A stretch of 42,831 nt of DNA from Deltaproteobacteria bacterium (GCA_016874935.1 VGSS01000010.1:1-42831); one strand, 5' to 3'; shown: positions 24,818-33,318, numbered from the stretch's first letter. Made by a program: numbers and translations. The notes: generated from the sequence alone by a model not told the origin.

Positions 24818-24884
24818 TGTCATTCCTGCGGAAGCAGGAATCCAGATTCAGAAGACTGGATTCCGGATCAAGTCCGGAATGACA
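24818..24884. repeat. Dispersed palindromic repeat (TGTCATTCC family), copy 2
   Basis: A 67-base element with the same ends as 20850-20930 (TGTCATTCC and GGAATGACA, with inner AATCCAG/CTGGATT). Its hairpin CCTGCGGAAGCAGG is a variant of the hairpin in copy 1. It separates the two radical SAM genes. Confidence 0.8.
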
Positions 24885-24924
24885 CCCTTTAGTCATGCTG
24901 AACTTGGCTCAGCATCTATTAATC

Positions 24925-25881
24925 ATGATTAGCAAACCTATCCAAACCCCTTTAACCGACCTCCAATCTGAGGCTTTTCGACTCCGAACTCTCCACTTCG
25001 GCAGCCAACTCACCTTTTCCATTCCTGGTACGGTTTCTTATCAGGATGGTACTCTTCCTTTTCAAAAAGATTGTTTTACGGCAATCAGCGTCACAGGGAC
25101 CCATTGCGATCTCCATTGCAGCCACTGCAAGGGAAAGCTCCTCGAATCGATGATCCCCGCAAATGATCCCGAGACCTTTTCCCGTACCGTCGATCAGCTT
25201 CGGTCTCGCGGTGGTGTTGGGATCCTCGTAAGCGGTGGAGCGAACCGTGATGGCGAAGTCCCACTTGAGAAATTCGTTCCTTCAATCAAGGAGATCAAGG
25301 AGAAGGACCCCTTCTTTAAAATCATCGTCCACACAGGCCTTATTAAAAGAGAAATGGCAATGGAATTGAAAGAGGCAGGGGTAGACCAGATTCTGATCGA
25401 TGTCATTGGCGATGATGAAACGATTCGAGAGGTTTACCATCTGAATAAAAAGGTTGAAGATTATGAAGAGACACTCTGGATGTTAAAAAAAATGGGCCAC
25501 AGGCTCGCCCCCCATATCATCATCGGCCATCACTTCGGAGAGATCAGGGGGGAATGGAGAGCGCTGGATATGATTACCCGGGTCGGTGTGGAGACTATTG
25601 TATTGGTTGTCCTCAAGCCTTTGGTTGGGGAAAAATCTTTCAGAATTCCGACGTCAGAAGATACCTCAAAGGTTTCAGCCATCGCCCGAATCCTCAACCC
25701 AAAAACACCGATTCGGTTGGGCTGCATTCGGCCAGCACATCCCTCAAAGATGGAAATGGAAAAAGGAGCCATCGACTCCGGTGTCAACACCATCGCCTAC
25801 CCCCTTCAGGGGACGATCAACTACGCAAAAGAGATCGGCCTCGAAACCCACTTCATCCAGATGTGCTGCAGCTTGATTTAA
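24925..25881 (+). CDS. Second radical SAM protein, LipS1/LipS2-type lipoyl synthase component
   Basis: A 318-residue radical SAM protein from ATG 24925, with the cluster motif CDLHCSHC at 61-68 (Cys 61, 65, 68). ATG 24895 is in frame but lies directly beside the repeat element, so I prefer 24925. The C-terminus has MCCSL and an earlier cysteine in RLGCIRPAH. Together with the preceding radical SAM gene it completes the pair expected for the LipS1/LipS2 octanoyl sulfur-insertion system. The two genes are separated by a repeat, so they may have different transcription units. No lipoyl acceptor protein gene (GcvH, LbpA, E2) is seen in the window. Confidence 0.75.
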   Translation: MISKPIQTPLTDLQSEAFRLRTLHFGSQLTFSIPGTVSYQDGTLPFQKDCFTAISVTGTHCDLHCSHCKGKLLESMIPANDPETFSRTVDQLRSRGGVGILVSGGANRDGEVPLEKFVPSIKEIKEKDPFFKIIVHTGLIKREMAMELKEAGVDQILIDVIGDDETIREVYHLNKKVEDYEETLWMLKKMGHRLAPHIIIGHHFGEIRGEWRALDMITRVGVETIVLVVLKPLVGEKSFRIPTSEDTSKVSAIARILNPKTPIRLGCIRPAHPSKMEMEKGAIDSGVNTIAYPLQGTINYAKEIGLETHFIQMCCSLI

Positions 25882-25882
25882 C

Positions 25883-25927
25883 TTGACAATCTTTTTTTTT
25901 AATTATAAGCTCTTACTGTAAGAGCTT
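25883..25927 (+). promoter_or_regulatory. Promoter and palindromic operator of the PIN-type TA module
   Basis: TTGACA at 25883-25888 and TATAAG at 25904-25909 (15-base spacer) form a promoter. A perfect 21-base palindrome at 25907-25927, arms AAGCTCTTAC and GTAAGAGCTT around one T, overlaps the end of the -10 box and the start site. This is the expected place for an antitoxin ribbon-helix-helix repressor to bind. Confidence 0.7.
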
Positions 25928-25946
25928 ACATGAAAGGACGTGGACT

Positions 25947-26183
25947 ATGAGAATAACGACACACATCCCTGATCCAATTGCAAGGGATGCAAAGATTATG
26001 GCCGAGAACGAGAAAAAATCGGTCTCGTCAATCATTGCTGAAGCCCTTGCATACTACATCAACGAAAAAAGGAAAAAGAAGCTGGGCAGAAAGGTGCTTG
26101 AGATGGCAGGTAATGTACGGGTATCTGCGGAAGTCTACAAAGAATTGGAAAGGGGGCGTATGGACTCCAATGATAGGACTTGA
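25947..26183 (+). CDS. Ribbon-helix-helix antitoxin of a VapBC-like module
   Basis: A 78-residue protein whose start, MRITTHIPDPIARDAKIMAE, followed by KSVSSIIAEALAYYINE, looks like a ribbon-helix-helix DNA-binding antitoxin. It is preceded by AAAGGACG and by a palindromic operator at 25907-25927, consistent with autoregulation. It overlaps the downstream PIN toxin gene by 14 bases, so both are translated together. The C-terminal part is charged, as expected for the toxin-binding tail. Confidence 0.75.
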   Translation: MRITTHIPDPIARDAKIMAENEKKSVSSIIAEALAYYINEKRKKKLGRKVLEMAGNVRVSAEVYKELERGRMDSNDRT

Positions 26184-26571
26184 TACAGGGTTCTTTGTAA
26201 CATTACTCAGAAAGGGCTCGAAAGCGGTGGGAGTATGGAAAGGAATCATAGATGGCGATGAATCCGTGGTTTCCTGTCTGACCCTTTTTGAACTGCAAAG
26301 ACTATCTCTTAAGGGGGCAATAGAACCCAATGCTGTGGATACTCTTCTTGAGGCCATTCGGGCCATTTGTAAAGTGGTCTGGCTTGACAAAACCGAGATA
26401 CTCACAGCAGCCGCTACCATCTCACAAAGCTATGGAATCCACTCGATCGATTCTTTAATCCTTGCAAGTCTAACCACTTTGAATGTCAAAACGATTTATA
26501 CCACCGATTCTCACATTGAAAAATATAAGAAAAAAGGTATTAATATTGTCAACATGGTTGCATTTCTATGA
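26170..26571 (+). CDS. PIN-domain toxin (VapC-like ribonuclease)
   Basis: A 133-residue PIN-domain protein. The expected acidic residues are visible: Asp in MIGLDTG, Glu in TLFELQRL, Asp in HSIDSLILAS and Asp in YTTDSHIEKY. Such toxins are Mg-dependent ribonucleases restrained by the adjacent antitoxin. I use ATG 26170 because it gives the standard PIN N-terminus and a start in the antitoxin tail; the longer frame from 25978 runs inside the antitoxin gene. Its target RNA is unknown. It is followed 17 bases later by mutY. Confidence 0.85.
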   Translation: MIGLDTGFFVTLLRKGSKAVGVWKGIIDGDESVVSCLTLFELQRLSLKGAIEPNAVDTLLEAIRAICKVVWLDKTEILTAAATISQSYGIHSIDSLILASLTTLNVKTIYTTDSHIEKYKKKGINIVNMVAFL

Positions 26572-26588
26572 CCTGACACTAACTCACC

Positions 26589-27638
26589 GTGAAGCCATTT
26601 CCCACCACCAAAAGAGTTCAGACCAACCTGCTTCGCTGGTTCAAGAAAAACAAAAGAGATCTTCCCTGGAGAAGGACCCGTGATCCTTATGCCATCTGGG
26701 TTTCGGAGGTCATGCTTCAACAGACCCAAGTGGCTACAGTCATTCCTTACTACGAAAAATTTTTAAAAACCTTTCCCACAGTTCGGTCGTTGGCCGGAGC
26801 TAATCTGTCAAAGGTGTTAAAAGTCTGGGAGGGACTGGGATACTATTCAAGGGCAAAAAATCTTCTTCAGGCTTCTCGGATTATTGCAAACCACCTCAAA
26901 GGGAAAATCCCTGAAAATCTAAAAGACCTCCTTGGTCTTCCCGGAGTTGGAAGATATACGGCGGGAGCGATTCTCTCCATTGCATTTAATCGAGAGGTAC
27001 CCATTCTCGACGGAAATGTGAAGAGAGTTCTATCAAGACTCTTTGCCATTTCAGGTCATCCTAAAAAGACAGAAGAATATTTATGGTCCCTCTCAGAATC
27101 TTTGATCCCAAAAGGTTCTCCAGGCGCTTTCAACCAGGCCCTCATGGATCTCGGTTCTATGATCTGTACTCCTAAAAATCCGAATTGTCTTAGTTGCCCC
27201 CTCAAAAACCTCTGTAAGGGATACCTTTCAGGAAAACCTGAAAGTTATCCCCTCCGGTCCGTTAACAAAAAGGTTCCTCACATCGAAGCCATCGCCGCAG
27301 TGATTCAAAAAGATGGAAAGGTCCTCATCCATCAAAGACCGCCTCATGGCCTCTTAGGCGGACTATGGGAATTTCCAAATTGGCGGATAGAGAGAAAAAA
27401 AGACTTAAAGGAGTATTTAAGGCAGATGGTTAAACGTCAGATCGGGTTAATTGTTAAATGTAAAGAGCCCCTCGGCTCTTTCAAACAGACTTATTCCCAC
27501 TTCAAACTCACACTCCATGTCTATCACTGCCAGATTGTGGACGGAATCGGAAACGGGAAATGGATCCCCATCAAAAAATTAAAGCTTTTCCCTATGTCCA
27601 AGATAACCCGCAGAATTTCTGAAAAGCTATTGCATTAA
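26589..27638 (+). CDS. mutY: A/G-specific adenine glycosylase
   Basis: It removes adenine mispaired with 8-oxoguanine. The 349-residue protein has the catalytic Glu40 in SEVMLQQTQVAT, a helix-hairpin-helix GLPGVGRYTAGA, the catalytic Asp in VPILDGNV (near 140), and the Fe-S motif CTPKNPNCLSCPLKNLC (C-x6-C-x2-C-x5-C). The C-terminal NUDIX-like domain contains LLGGLWEFPNW, which recognises 8-oxoG. It starts at GTG 26589 with a weak ribosome binding site, 17 bases after the PIN toxin stop. Length and motifs are complete. Confidence 0.95.
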   Translation: MKPFPTTKRVQTNLLRWFKKNKRDLPWRRTRDPYAIWVSEVMLQQTQVATVIPYYEKFLKTFPTVRSLAGANLSKVLKVWEGLGYYSRAKNLLQASRIIANHLKGKIPENLKDLLGLPGVGRYTAGAILSIAFNREVPILDGNVKRVLSRLFAISGHPKKTEEYLWSLSESLIPKGSPGAFNQALMDLGSMICTPKNPNCLSCPLKNLCKGYLSGKPESYPLRSVNKKVPHIEAIAAVIQKDGKVLIHQRPPHGLLGGLWEFPNWRIERKKDLKEYLRQMVKRQIGLIVKCKEPLGSFKQTYSHFKLTLHVYHCQIVDGIGNGKWIPIKKLKLFPMSKITRRISEKLLH

Positions 27639-27724
27639 ATTATTTTTTGATGTATCCATAACCATAGAGAATTTATCACATTGATCGGGCTCTCAAAAAG
27701 GCGGTTCGGGGAAAAGGAGGTTGC

Positions 27725-28075
27725 ATGAAGATGACCCCGAAAAAAGGTCATATTGAAGAGAAATTTGTAAAAAGAATTTCCTCATTGTTCCCGGATCAGA
27801 TCGTCAAGGTCACTTTTTTCGGTTCAAGGGCCAAAGGCATTCCCAAACCCGGGTCAGATTATGACTTCGTCATTGTTCTGAGGGAAAAAGAAAGAAAGAT
27901 TATTGATGGAATCTATCAGGTGGTTACAGACTTTCTGATTCAATATGGTGTTGACATCTCTCTCAAGATTTACAAAGAAAATGAATTCCTGAGGATGGCC
28001 TCCTTTCCAACTCCATTTATCGCATCCATTTTAAAAACAGGGAAAGAACTGTGGAGCCAAAAACCAAAGACTTAA
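27725..28075 (+). CDS. MNT-type nucleotidyltransferase
   Basis: A 116-residue minimal nucleotidyltransferase with the motif GSRAKGIPKPGSDYDF, which fits GS-x10-D-x-D of the MNT family. It overlaps by 25 bases with a HEPN gene and has AAAAGGAGG upstream of ATG 27725. In better-studied MNT-HEPN pairs the MNT protein AMPylates the HEPN toxin and so acts as antitoxin. That role is inferred here; the HEPN partner lacks the RX4HXY motif. Confidence 0.85.
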   Translation: MKMTPKKGHIEEKFVKRISSLFPDQIVKVTFFGSRAKGIPKPGSDYDFVIVLREKERKIIDGIYQVVTDFLIQYGVDISLKIYKENEFLRMASFPTPFIASILKTGKELWSQKPKT

Positions 28076-28476
28076 TCATCATTCAAATCGAAAAGAGCAA
28101 TGAAAAACTGAAGGCTGCGCAAGTTCTCCTCAGGGAAGGGTTTGTAGATGATGCCATTTCAAGGGCTTATTACTCCATGTTTCATGCAGCAAGCGCTGTT
28201 CTTTTTGCAGAAGGAATAACGGTCGAAAGCCATAGCGCCTTAAAAACCATGTTTGGCCTTCACTTCGTTAAGACCGGAAAGATAGATAAAAAATATGGCC
28301 GTTCGCTCAACAGGTTGAAAGATGAAAGGGAAAATGGGGATTATGATATATTCACCTCGTTTGATTTCAAGGATGCCGGAGATGATATAAAAGAGGCTGA
28401 GAGGTTTTTAGAAGAGATGAAGAAGTATCTTTTCCAACAGCATGGCATCCGGTTTCCCCAAAAAACCAAAAATTGA
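28051..28476 (+). CDS. HEPN-domain protein, partner of the MNT nucleotidyltransferase
   Basis: A 141-residue helical protein with the HEPN signature SRAYYSMFHAASAVL (R-x6-H spacing), typical of the group that pairs with MNT proteins. It starts at GTG 28051 inside the MNT gene, with which it overlaps by 25 bases, so the two are translationally linked. HEPN proteins are often RNases or nucleotide-binding partners. Here it is a likely toxin or substrate-binding subunit; the activity cannot be read from the sequence. Confidence 0.85.
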   Translation: MEPKTKDLIIIQIEKSNEKLKAAQVLLREGFVDDAISRAYYSMFHAASAVLFAEGITVESHSALKTMFGLHFVKTGKIDKKYGRSLNRLKDERENGDYDIFTSFDFKDAGDDIKEAERFLEEMKKYLFQQHGIRFPQKTKN

Positions 28477-28739
28477 GATTCTCTCCCCTGTCCCGCCTCC
28501 ACCGCCGCATTCGCCGAACAGTTAGGTGAGGGAATAAGAATATGAATCGCTCCGACACAGCCGTGGTTATTGAATGAATAAGTCGTTAAGAGTAGGAATA
28601 GGCTGAAAGCTTGCAGAGTATAGAACTGGACTGAATTTTTCAGTCAAGTTTTTAAAACTGTATTGGTTGTAATTGGGGCGTCCTCCTTAAAAATTTGGCC
28701 CTGATTTCCCCCGGCGAAACCTTCCGTATCATCAATTCT

Positions 28740-30875
28740 TCACTTCACTAACCCAAAATCAATATGCCTCCTTTCCACATCGACCCGCTCCACCTTCACC
28801 TTGACCGGATCTCCGATCCTGAAACGCTTGTTTGTCCTTTCTCCCAAAAGGCAGTACTTATCCTCATGATAGTGATAATAATCATCGTGGACACTGGTCA
28901 CTCTCACCAGACCCTCCACAAAGATCTCTTTCAGCTCAACGAAAAAGCCAAACGCGGTCACCCCGCTGATCACCCCTTCAAATTCCTCACCGATCTTATC
29001 CTTCATAAACCGGACTCGATAACGACCCAAAATCTCCCTCTCCGCCTCCATCGCCACCCTCTCCCGGTTAGAAAGATGGTCAGCCTTCTTGGCCAATTCT
29101 TCTTCTGAGGTTCGAATTTCTTCTTTTGATAAAACTTTTTTCAGGAGCCGGTGGACGATCAAATCAGGATACCTTCGGATGGGAGAGGTAAAATGGGTAT
29201 AGGCATCAGAGGCCAGGCCAAAATGTCCTATATTTCGCGACGAATACTTGGCCCATTTCATCGATCGGAGAAGGATATGATGGATCACACCCTGATCAGG
29301 CCGCCCCTTAGCCTCCAGAAGAACCCTCTGAAACTCTCTGGAAGAGTGGTCGGCATCTTTTCTCATTCTGTATCCCAGATGGGAGATAAATCTCCGGAAT
29401 TCATCGATGGACTCTCCGGATGGAGGCTCATGAATCCGGTAAAGGAAAAGAATTCCTTTCTCCTTCATAAAATGGGATACGGCTTCGTTGGCCGCGATCA
29501 TAAATTCTTCGATGATCTGATGGGCAAGATTTCTCTCCGAGCGGATGATCTCCTCAGTCTCTCCCTGGAGATTGAGGATGATCTCCGGCTCCGGAAGGTC
29601 AAAATCGAGGGTTCCCCTTTCCATCCTTCTCTGACGGAGTTTCTGAGAAAGCTCCTCCATCCGTTTCAGTGACGGAATGAGGTGATTGAATTTCAGGATT
29701 AGCGCCTCGTCCCCATCCACCAGAATTCGTTTCACGATCGTGTAGGTCAGCCTTTCGTTACTCCGTATAACGCTTGGATAGAAACGAAATCCTTTCGGCT
29801 CACCGTTTGGATAATATTTCAACTCAACCGTCAGGGTGAGGCGATCCGCCCTTGGATGAAGGCAACAGATCTCGTTGGAGAGTTCGGGAGGAAACATGGA
29901 AATTGCCCGGTCCGGGAAATAGACGCTCGTTCCCCTAAAATAAGCCTCCTCGTCCAATGAAGTCCCTTCCTCCACATAGTGGCTCACATCGGAGATCGAA
30001 ACATAGAGATTCATCCCGCCGTCGCTGTCTTCTTCGATGGAGACCGCATCATCGAAGTCCTTTGCATTCTCCCCGTCAATCGTAAAAGTGGGGATCCCCC
30101 TCAAATCAATACGCCCGCTTTCATCCTCTATGCCTGGCGAAGAAGGAAGGCTTCTCACTTCTTTTAAGGCAGCCGGGGAGAATCGATGGGGAAGGTCATG
30201 CTTATGGATGATGATCTGAGGTAAAATCTCCGGGTCATCCGGATATCCCAAGATATGTGTCACCCGGCCTTCGGGCCTTGCCCTCTCGGTGGGATATCGG
30301 GTGATCTCAGCCACCACGATCTGGTTGGGTCGGGCCTTCTTTGTCTGACCCTCCGGGATAAAAACTTCTTGAAGGAGTCGCTCATCCTCTGGAATGACAT
30401 AGGAATAATTCGTGGCCTTCATAAACCTACCCACGATCTTGCGTAATCCCCTCTCCAGAATCCGGATGACGCTCCCTTCCTTGCCTTTCTTTCGGATCGA
30501 CTCCACCCTCGCAACGACCCGATCCCCATGCATGGCTTCTTTAAGATTCCTTGGATTAACAAAGATATCCTCTTCCCCCTCCTTTTCCGGAATGACAAAA
30601 CCATATCCGTCAGGATGGCATCTGACCTTGCCCACCATCAGATTCATCTTGAGAGGAAGGCCATAGCGGTTTCCTCGAATCCTGACGATCTTCCCCTCAT
30701 CGGCCAAATCCCTCAGCCGTTCTCTTAGGGATCTTCTCTCCTCATTTCCCAAACCAAAGCGCTGGAGAATTTCTCTCAAAAGCAGAGGGCGGTCTTCCTC
30801 CTCCATCAACCGGAGAATCTCTTCCGCCGTAAGGATTTTTTCCCTGTCTTTTATCTTTTTCTCTTTCCTTCGCAT
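28740..30875 (-). CDS. rnr: Ribonuclease R
   Basis: A 3'-5' exoribonuclease of 711 residues. It has an N-terminal winged-helix region (ILTAEEILRLMEEEDRPLLL), cold-shock domains, the RNB catalytic block around residue 270 (DGENAKDFDDAVSIEED, acidic metal ligands), and a C-terminal S1 domain (EFEGVISGVTAFGFFVELKE). It degrades structured RNAs and takes part in RNA quality control. The gene is alone on the minus strand, with no downstream terminator clear to me. Motifs and size are complete. Confidence 0.96.
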   Translation of the reverse strand: MRRKEKKIKDREKILTAEEILRLMEEEDRPLLLREILQRFGLGNEERRSLRERLRDLADEGKIVRIRGNRYGLPLKMNLMVGKVRCHPDGYGFVIPEKEGEEDIFVNPRNLKEAMHGDRVVARVESIRKKGKEGSVIRILERGLRKIVGRFMKATNYSYVIPEDERLLQEVFIPEGQTKKARPNQIVVAEITRYPTERARPEGRVTHILGYPDDPEILPQIIIHKHDLPHRFSPAALKEVRSLPSSPGIEDESGRIDLRGIPTFTIDGENAKDFDDAVSIEEDSDGGMNLYVSISDVSHYVEEGTSLDEEAYFRGTSVYFPDRAISMFPPELSNEICCLHPRADRLTLTVELKYYPNGEPKGFRFYPSVIRSNERLTYTIVKRILVDGDEALILKFNHLIPSLKRMEELSQKLRQRRMERGTLDFDLPEPEIILNLQGETEEIIRSERNLAHQIIEEFMIAANEAVSHFMKEKGILFLYRIHEPPSGESIDEFRRFISHLGYRMRKDADHSSREFQRVLLEAKGRPDQGVIHHILLRSMKWAKYSSRNIGHFGLASDAYTHFTSPIRRYPDLIVHRLLKKVLSKEEIRTSEEELAKKADHLSNRERVAMEAEREILGRYRVRFMKDKIGEEFEGVISGVTAFGFFVELKEIFVEGLVRVTSVHDDYYHYHEDKYCLLGERTNKRFRIGDPVKVKVERVDVERRHIDFGLVK

Positions 30876-30935
30876 AGATTAATCCTTGGCTCCTAACCCC
30901 AAACCCCAAACTGATGATTCATTCCTCTTCTTAAA

Positions 30936-30970
30936 AATCGAAAAGGGGCGCAGAGAGCCCCTTTTCGATT
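30936..30970 (-). terminator. Intrinsic terminator downstream of the YIP1-like gene
   Basis: A 14-bp perfect stem, AATCGAAAAGGGGC (30936-30949) with GCCCCTTTTCGATT (30957-30970), encloses a 7-base loop. Read on the minus strand it is followed by TTTTT, placing it 26 bases after the stop codon of the YIP1-like gene. Confidence 0.85.
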
Positions 30971-30996
30971 AAAACCAAAACCTCCCATGCGCCAAT

Positions 30997-32073
30997 CTAT
31001 ACCCCTACCCCCCGGAACAATCCCAACCCTCCCAGGAACATGGGGAGGAGGATCGCGGCAAGGATGCCTAAGCCAACTGCAACAATAAGAGGAAGAAGGA
31101 CAGCCAGAACCGCTTTGCCTGTGGTGATGCCATGGCCCTCCCTCACCCCGAAGATGATGAGGACAATCATGTAGACCGACCCGACGAAACTCCCGATAAA
31201 CGGCACGATATCGAAGAGATGGGCACAGAAGGAATAGGAGACGGCACGAAAAGTCGCCTGATACCCATTCTTATTCCCGCCTACGATCATGAGGCAGAGG
31301 TGCGTGATGGCGCTTCCGATGAAAATGGAGGAGGTTACCATCAAGGGGATCCCGATCAGAGAAAGGGTAAGGAATAGGTTATACGGAATCAGGGCATGGA
31401 TCTGGGGTGGGATGAAAGCGGAAAAAAGAAACCATTGATAGGCCATTGATGCCCCGAACCCGACAATCCCTGAGATAATCCCGTAGATGAGGGGAGACCA
31501 GTATCCTTCCCCCGCCGAAACCTTTTTAAAAAATCGGGTGGGGGAGAAAAGAGCTTCCTTCGTCGTTCTCATATAGGCCCAGAAGAATCCCCCTCCGCTC
31601 TCCCACGGGGAGATCTTCTCTTCCATTGAAATCTCACGAACCTGGCCTTCGAAGGAACGCGCTATCTCCTGATATTGCATAAACTTTGAGATGATGATGC
31701 CGCATTTGACGCAATCATTGCTTTCAGGCTGTTCAAACCCGCATTGGGGACAGGTTACCATAGGACCGGCATAGGGCTTCACTTCTGGTTTGGGTTGGGG
31801 CGGAGGTTCGGGCTCTCTGGAAATTTCCGCAAACTCTTGGAGGGGTTCCTCTTCGACCCTCACCCTTCCCCCAATCTCTTCAAAGACCTTCAAATACCTC
31901 TCCATCTCTTCCTTCGATATCCCCTTCTTCACCACAACGGGGACTCTCTGGAGCAGGCTCTCTGCCTTCTCCGGAGTGACGTTAAATCTCTTTTGAAGCC
32001 CCTGGATTAAACGAGTCTCCTCTTCCGACCCGGCCACCTTCAGCCCTAAGAAAACCACCTTGTAAAGACCCAT
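30997..32073 (-). CDS. YIP1-family membrane protein with N-terminal zinc-ribbon region
   Basis: A 358-residue protein with three parts. The N-terminal portion has a small basic fold, KVVFLGLKVAGSEEETRLIQG onward, which I do not recognise with certainty. A zinc ribbon CPQCGFEQPESNDCVKCG sits near residue 112. The second half has about five hydrophobic segments resembling the YIP1 family, with a characteristic GVREGHGITTGKA loop. The cellular role of bacterial YIP1-like proteins is unknown. AGGGAGGTG precedes the ATG and a strong terminator follows the gene. Confidence 0.75.
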   Translation of the reverse strand: MGLYKVVFLGLKVAGSEEETRLIQGLQKRFNVTPEKAESLLQRVPVVVKKGISKEEMERYLKVFEEIGGRVRVEEEPLQEFAEISREPEPPPQPKPEVKPYAGPMVTCPQCGFEQPESNDCVKCGIIISKFMQYQEIARSFEGQVREISMEEKISPWESGGGFFWAYMRTTKEALFSPTRFFKKVSAGEGYWSPLIYGIISGIVGFGASMAYQWFLFSAFIPPQIHALIPYNLFLTLSLIGIPLMVTSSIFIGSAITHLCLMIVGGNKNGYQATFRAVSYSFCAHLFDIVPFIGSFVGSVYMIVLIIFGVREGHGITTGKAVLAVLLPLIVAVGLGILAAILLPMFLGGLGLFRGVGV

Positions 32074-32223
32074 CTGTTCACCTCCCTGTTCAGGACCCTA
32101 CCGGTTTTAGGATAGTTACCACATTCGACTTCAAACTACAAGAATTATTTATTGAGGAAAGGGGGCGTTGACGAAAGGCCAATTGGGGCCCATAATGGCG
32201 GCAAGACATTATGTCTGATTACA

Positions 32224-32410
32224 GAGATTAATAGTTTAATCTCCGTAATCTAAATTGAACTACCACCAGCTACAAGCTGGTGGATTCACGGCTGACTAAA
32301 GTCAGCTAAAGGCAAAACAATCAGCACAGAAATTCTCACGAGGGAAAATCTGAAAAACCTGTAAACAATGCGCATACTGAAGTCTTCGCCTAAAGGCGAG
32401 GGTTTTTCTC
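32224..32410. repeat. Cluster of small palindromes, possible decayed IS200/IS605-like end
   Basis: The 411-base gap before the LOG gene holds four hairpins: GAGATTAA/TTAATCTC (32224-32243), CCACCAGCT/AGCTGGTGG (32263-32283), GCTGAC/GTCAGC (32291-32306) and TCGCC/GGCGA (32386-32399), the last followed by GGGTTTTTCT. Palindromes ending in a short stem and T-rich tail resemble the ends of IS200/IS605 or miniature palindrome-associated elements, but no tnpA or tnpB remains. The last hairpin may also act as a terminator. Confidence 0.45.
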
Positions 32411-32484
32411 CCCGAGTGAGACAATAATCTTAGCAATCAGGTTTAATCCGTAATTTTTACCTTAGAATTATACCAGGAGGGAAT

Positions 32485-33318
32485 ATGCCGAACAACCATC
32501 AGTATGTCGTCGACAAGATAACGGCTCAGGAATCGTGGAGGATGTTCCATATCCTGGCGGAGTTTGTGGAAGGGTTTGATGCACTGGCCAGATATCATCC
32601 GGCTGTATTCATCTTCGATTCCACCCGTGCTAAACCCGGGGACGAAGTCTACCAGAAGGCAGAGCGAATTGGACAGCTCCTCGCAAAGAATGGATTCAGT
32701 GTGATCACGGGTGGAGGCCCGGGGGCCATGGAGGCGGCAAATAAAGGGGCCTCTCTCGCAGGAGGTAAATCGATCGGCCTAAACATAGAACTTCCGCTGG
32801 AACAGAAGCCCAATCCCTACGCCAATATCACTTTAAAATACCGTTACTTCTTTGTCCGGAAGGTGATGTTTGTTAAATATGCGGTGGCCTATATCATCCT
32901 CCCCGGCGGTTTTGGAACAATGGACGAACTCTTTGAATCGGTCACCCTCATTCAAACCCACAAGATCAAACCCTTTCCGGTGATTCTGGTCGGCTCGAAT
33001 TATTGGAAAGGGCTTCTGGACTGGATCAAGGAAGTGGTCTTGAAGGAGGGCGGAATCTCTCCCACCGATCTGGATATTCTTCAATTGATCGATGACCCGG
33101 AAGAAATCGTCCGAACCAATGGAGCCGAGATTGAGAAAGGGTTTGTGCGCATCAGCGTCAAGGAGATTGATGAATGCTTCGTAGGCGTCTCCGTCCTGAA
33201 GTGCTTTGACCGCCTTATTGCAAATCAAGAGATGAGCAATGCTGGCCGGCATATCGATTCCCCTTTTGTGCCCCTTCCTTCTTTTTCAGGTTCGATTCTC
33301 AGCGCATGGCATTCTTAA
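32485..33318 (+). CDS. LOG-family protein (TIGR00730-type Rossmann fold)
   Basis: A 277-residue protein with the LOG motifs GGGPGAMEAANKGA (near 76) and PGGFGTMDELFE (near 142), which bind nucleoside monophosphates. The family includes cytokinin riboside 5'-monophosphate phosphoribohydrolases and related bacterial nucleotide hydrolases; the natural substrate here is unknown. GGAGGG lies 6 bases before the ATG. The protein is somewhat longer than typical, with a C-terminal tail whose end overlaps the convergent lipoprotein gene by 20 bases. Confidence 0.9.
   Translation: MPNNHQYVVDKITAQESWRMFHILAEFVEGFDALARYHPAVFIFDSTRAKPGDEVYQKAERIGQLLAKNGFSVITGGGPGAMEAANKGASLAGGKSIGLNIELPLEQKPNPYANITLKYRYFFVRKVMFVKYAVAYIILPGGFGTMDELFESVTLIQTHKIKPFPVILVGSNYWKGLLDWIKEVVLKEGGISPTDLDILQLIDDPEEIVRTNGAEIEKGFVRISVKEIDECFVGVSVLKCFDRLIANQEMSNAGRHIDSPFVPLPSFSGSILSAWHS

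Noticed and set aside
20850-24884. TGTCATTCC repeats as a CRISPR array
   Set aside because: Copies are kilobases apart, are themselves palindromic and have no regular spacers; no cas genes are present.
25889-25902. T-run after the second radical SAM gene as a terminator
   Set aside because: No stem of useful length precedes the T-run, and the bases form the spacer of the TA promoter.
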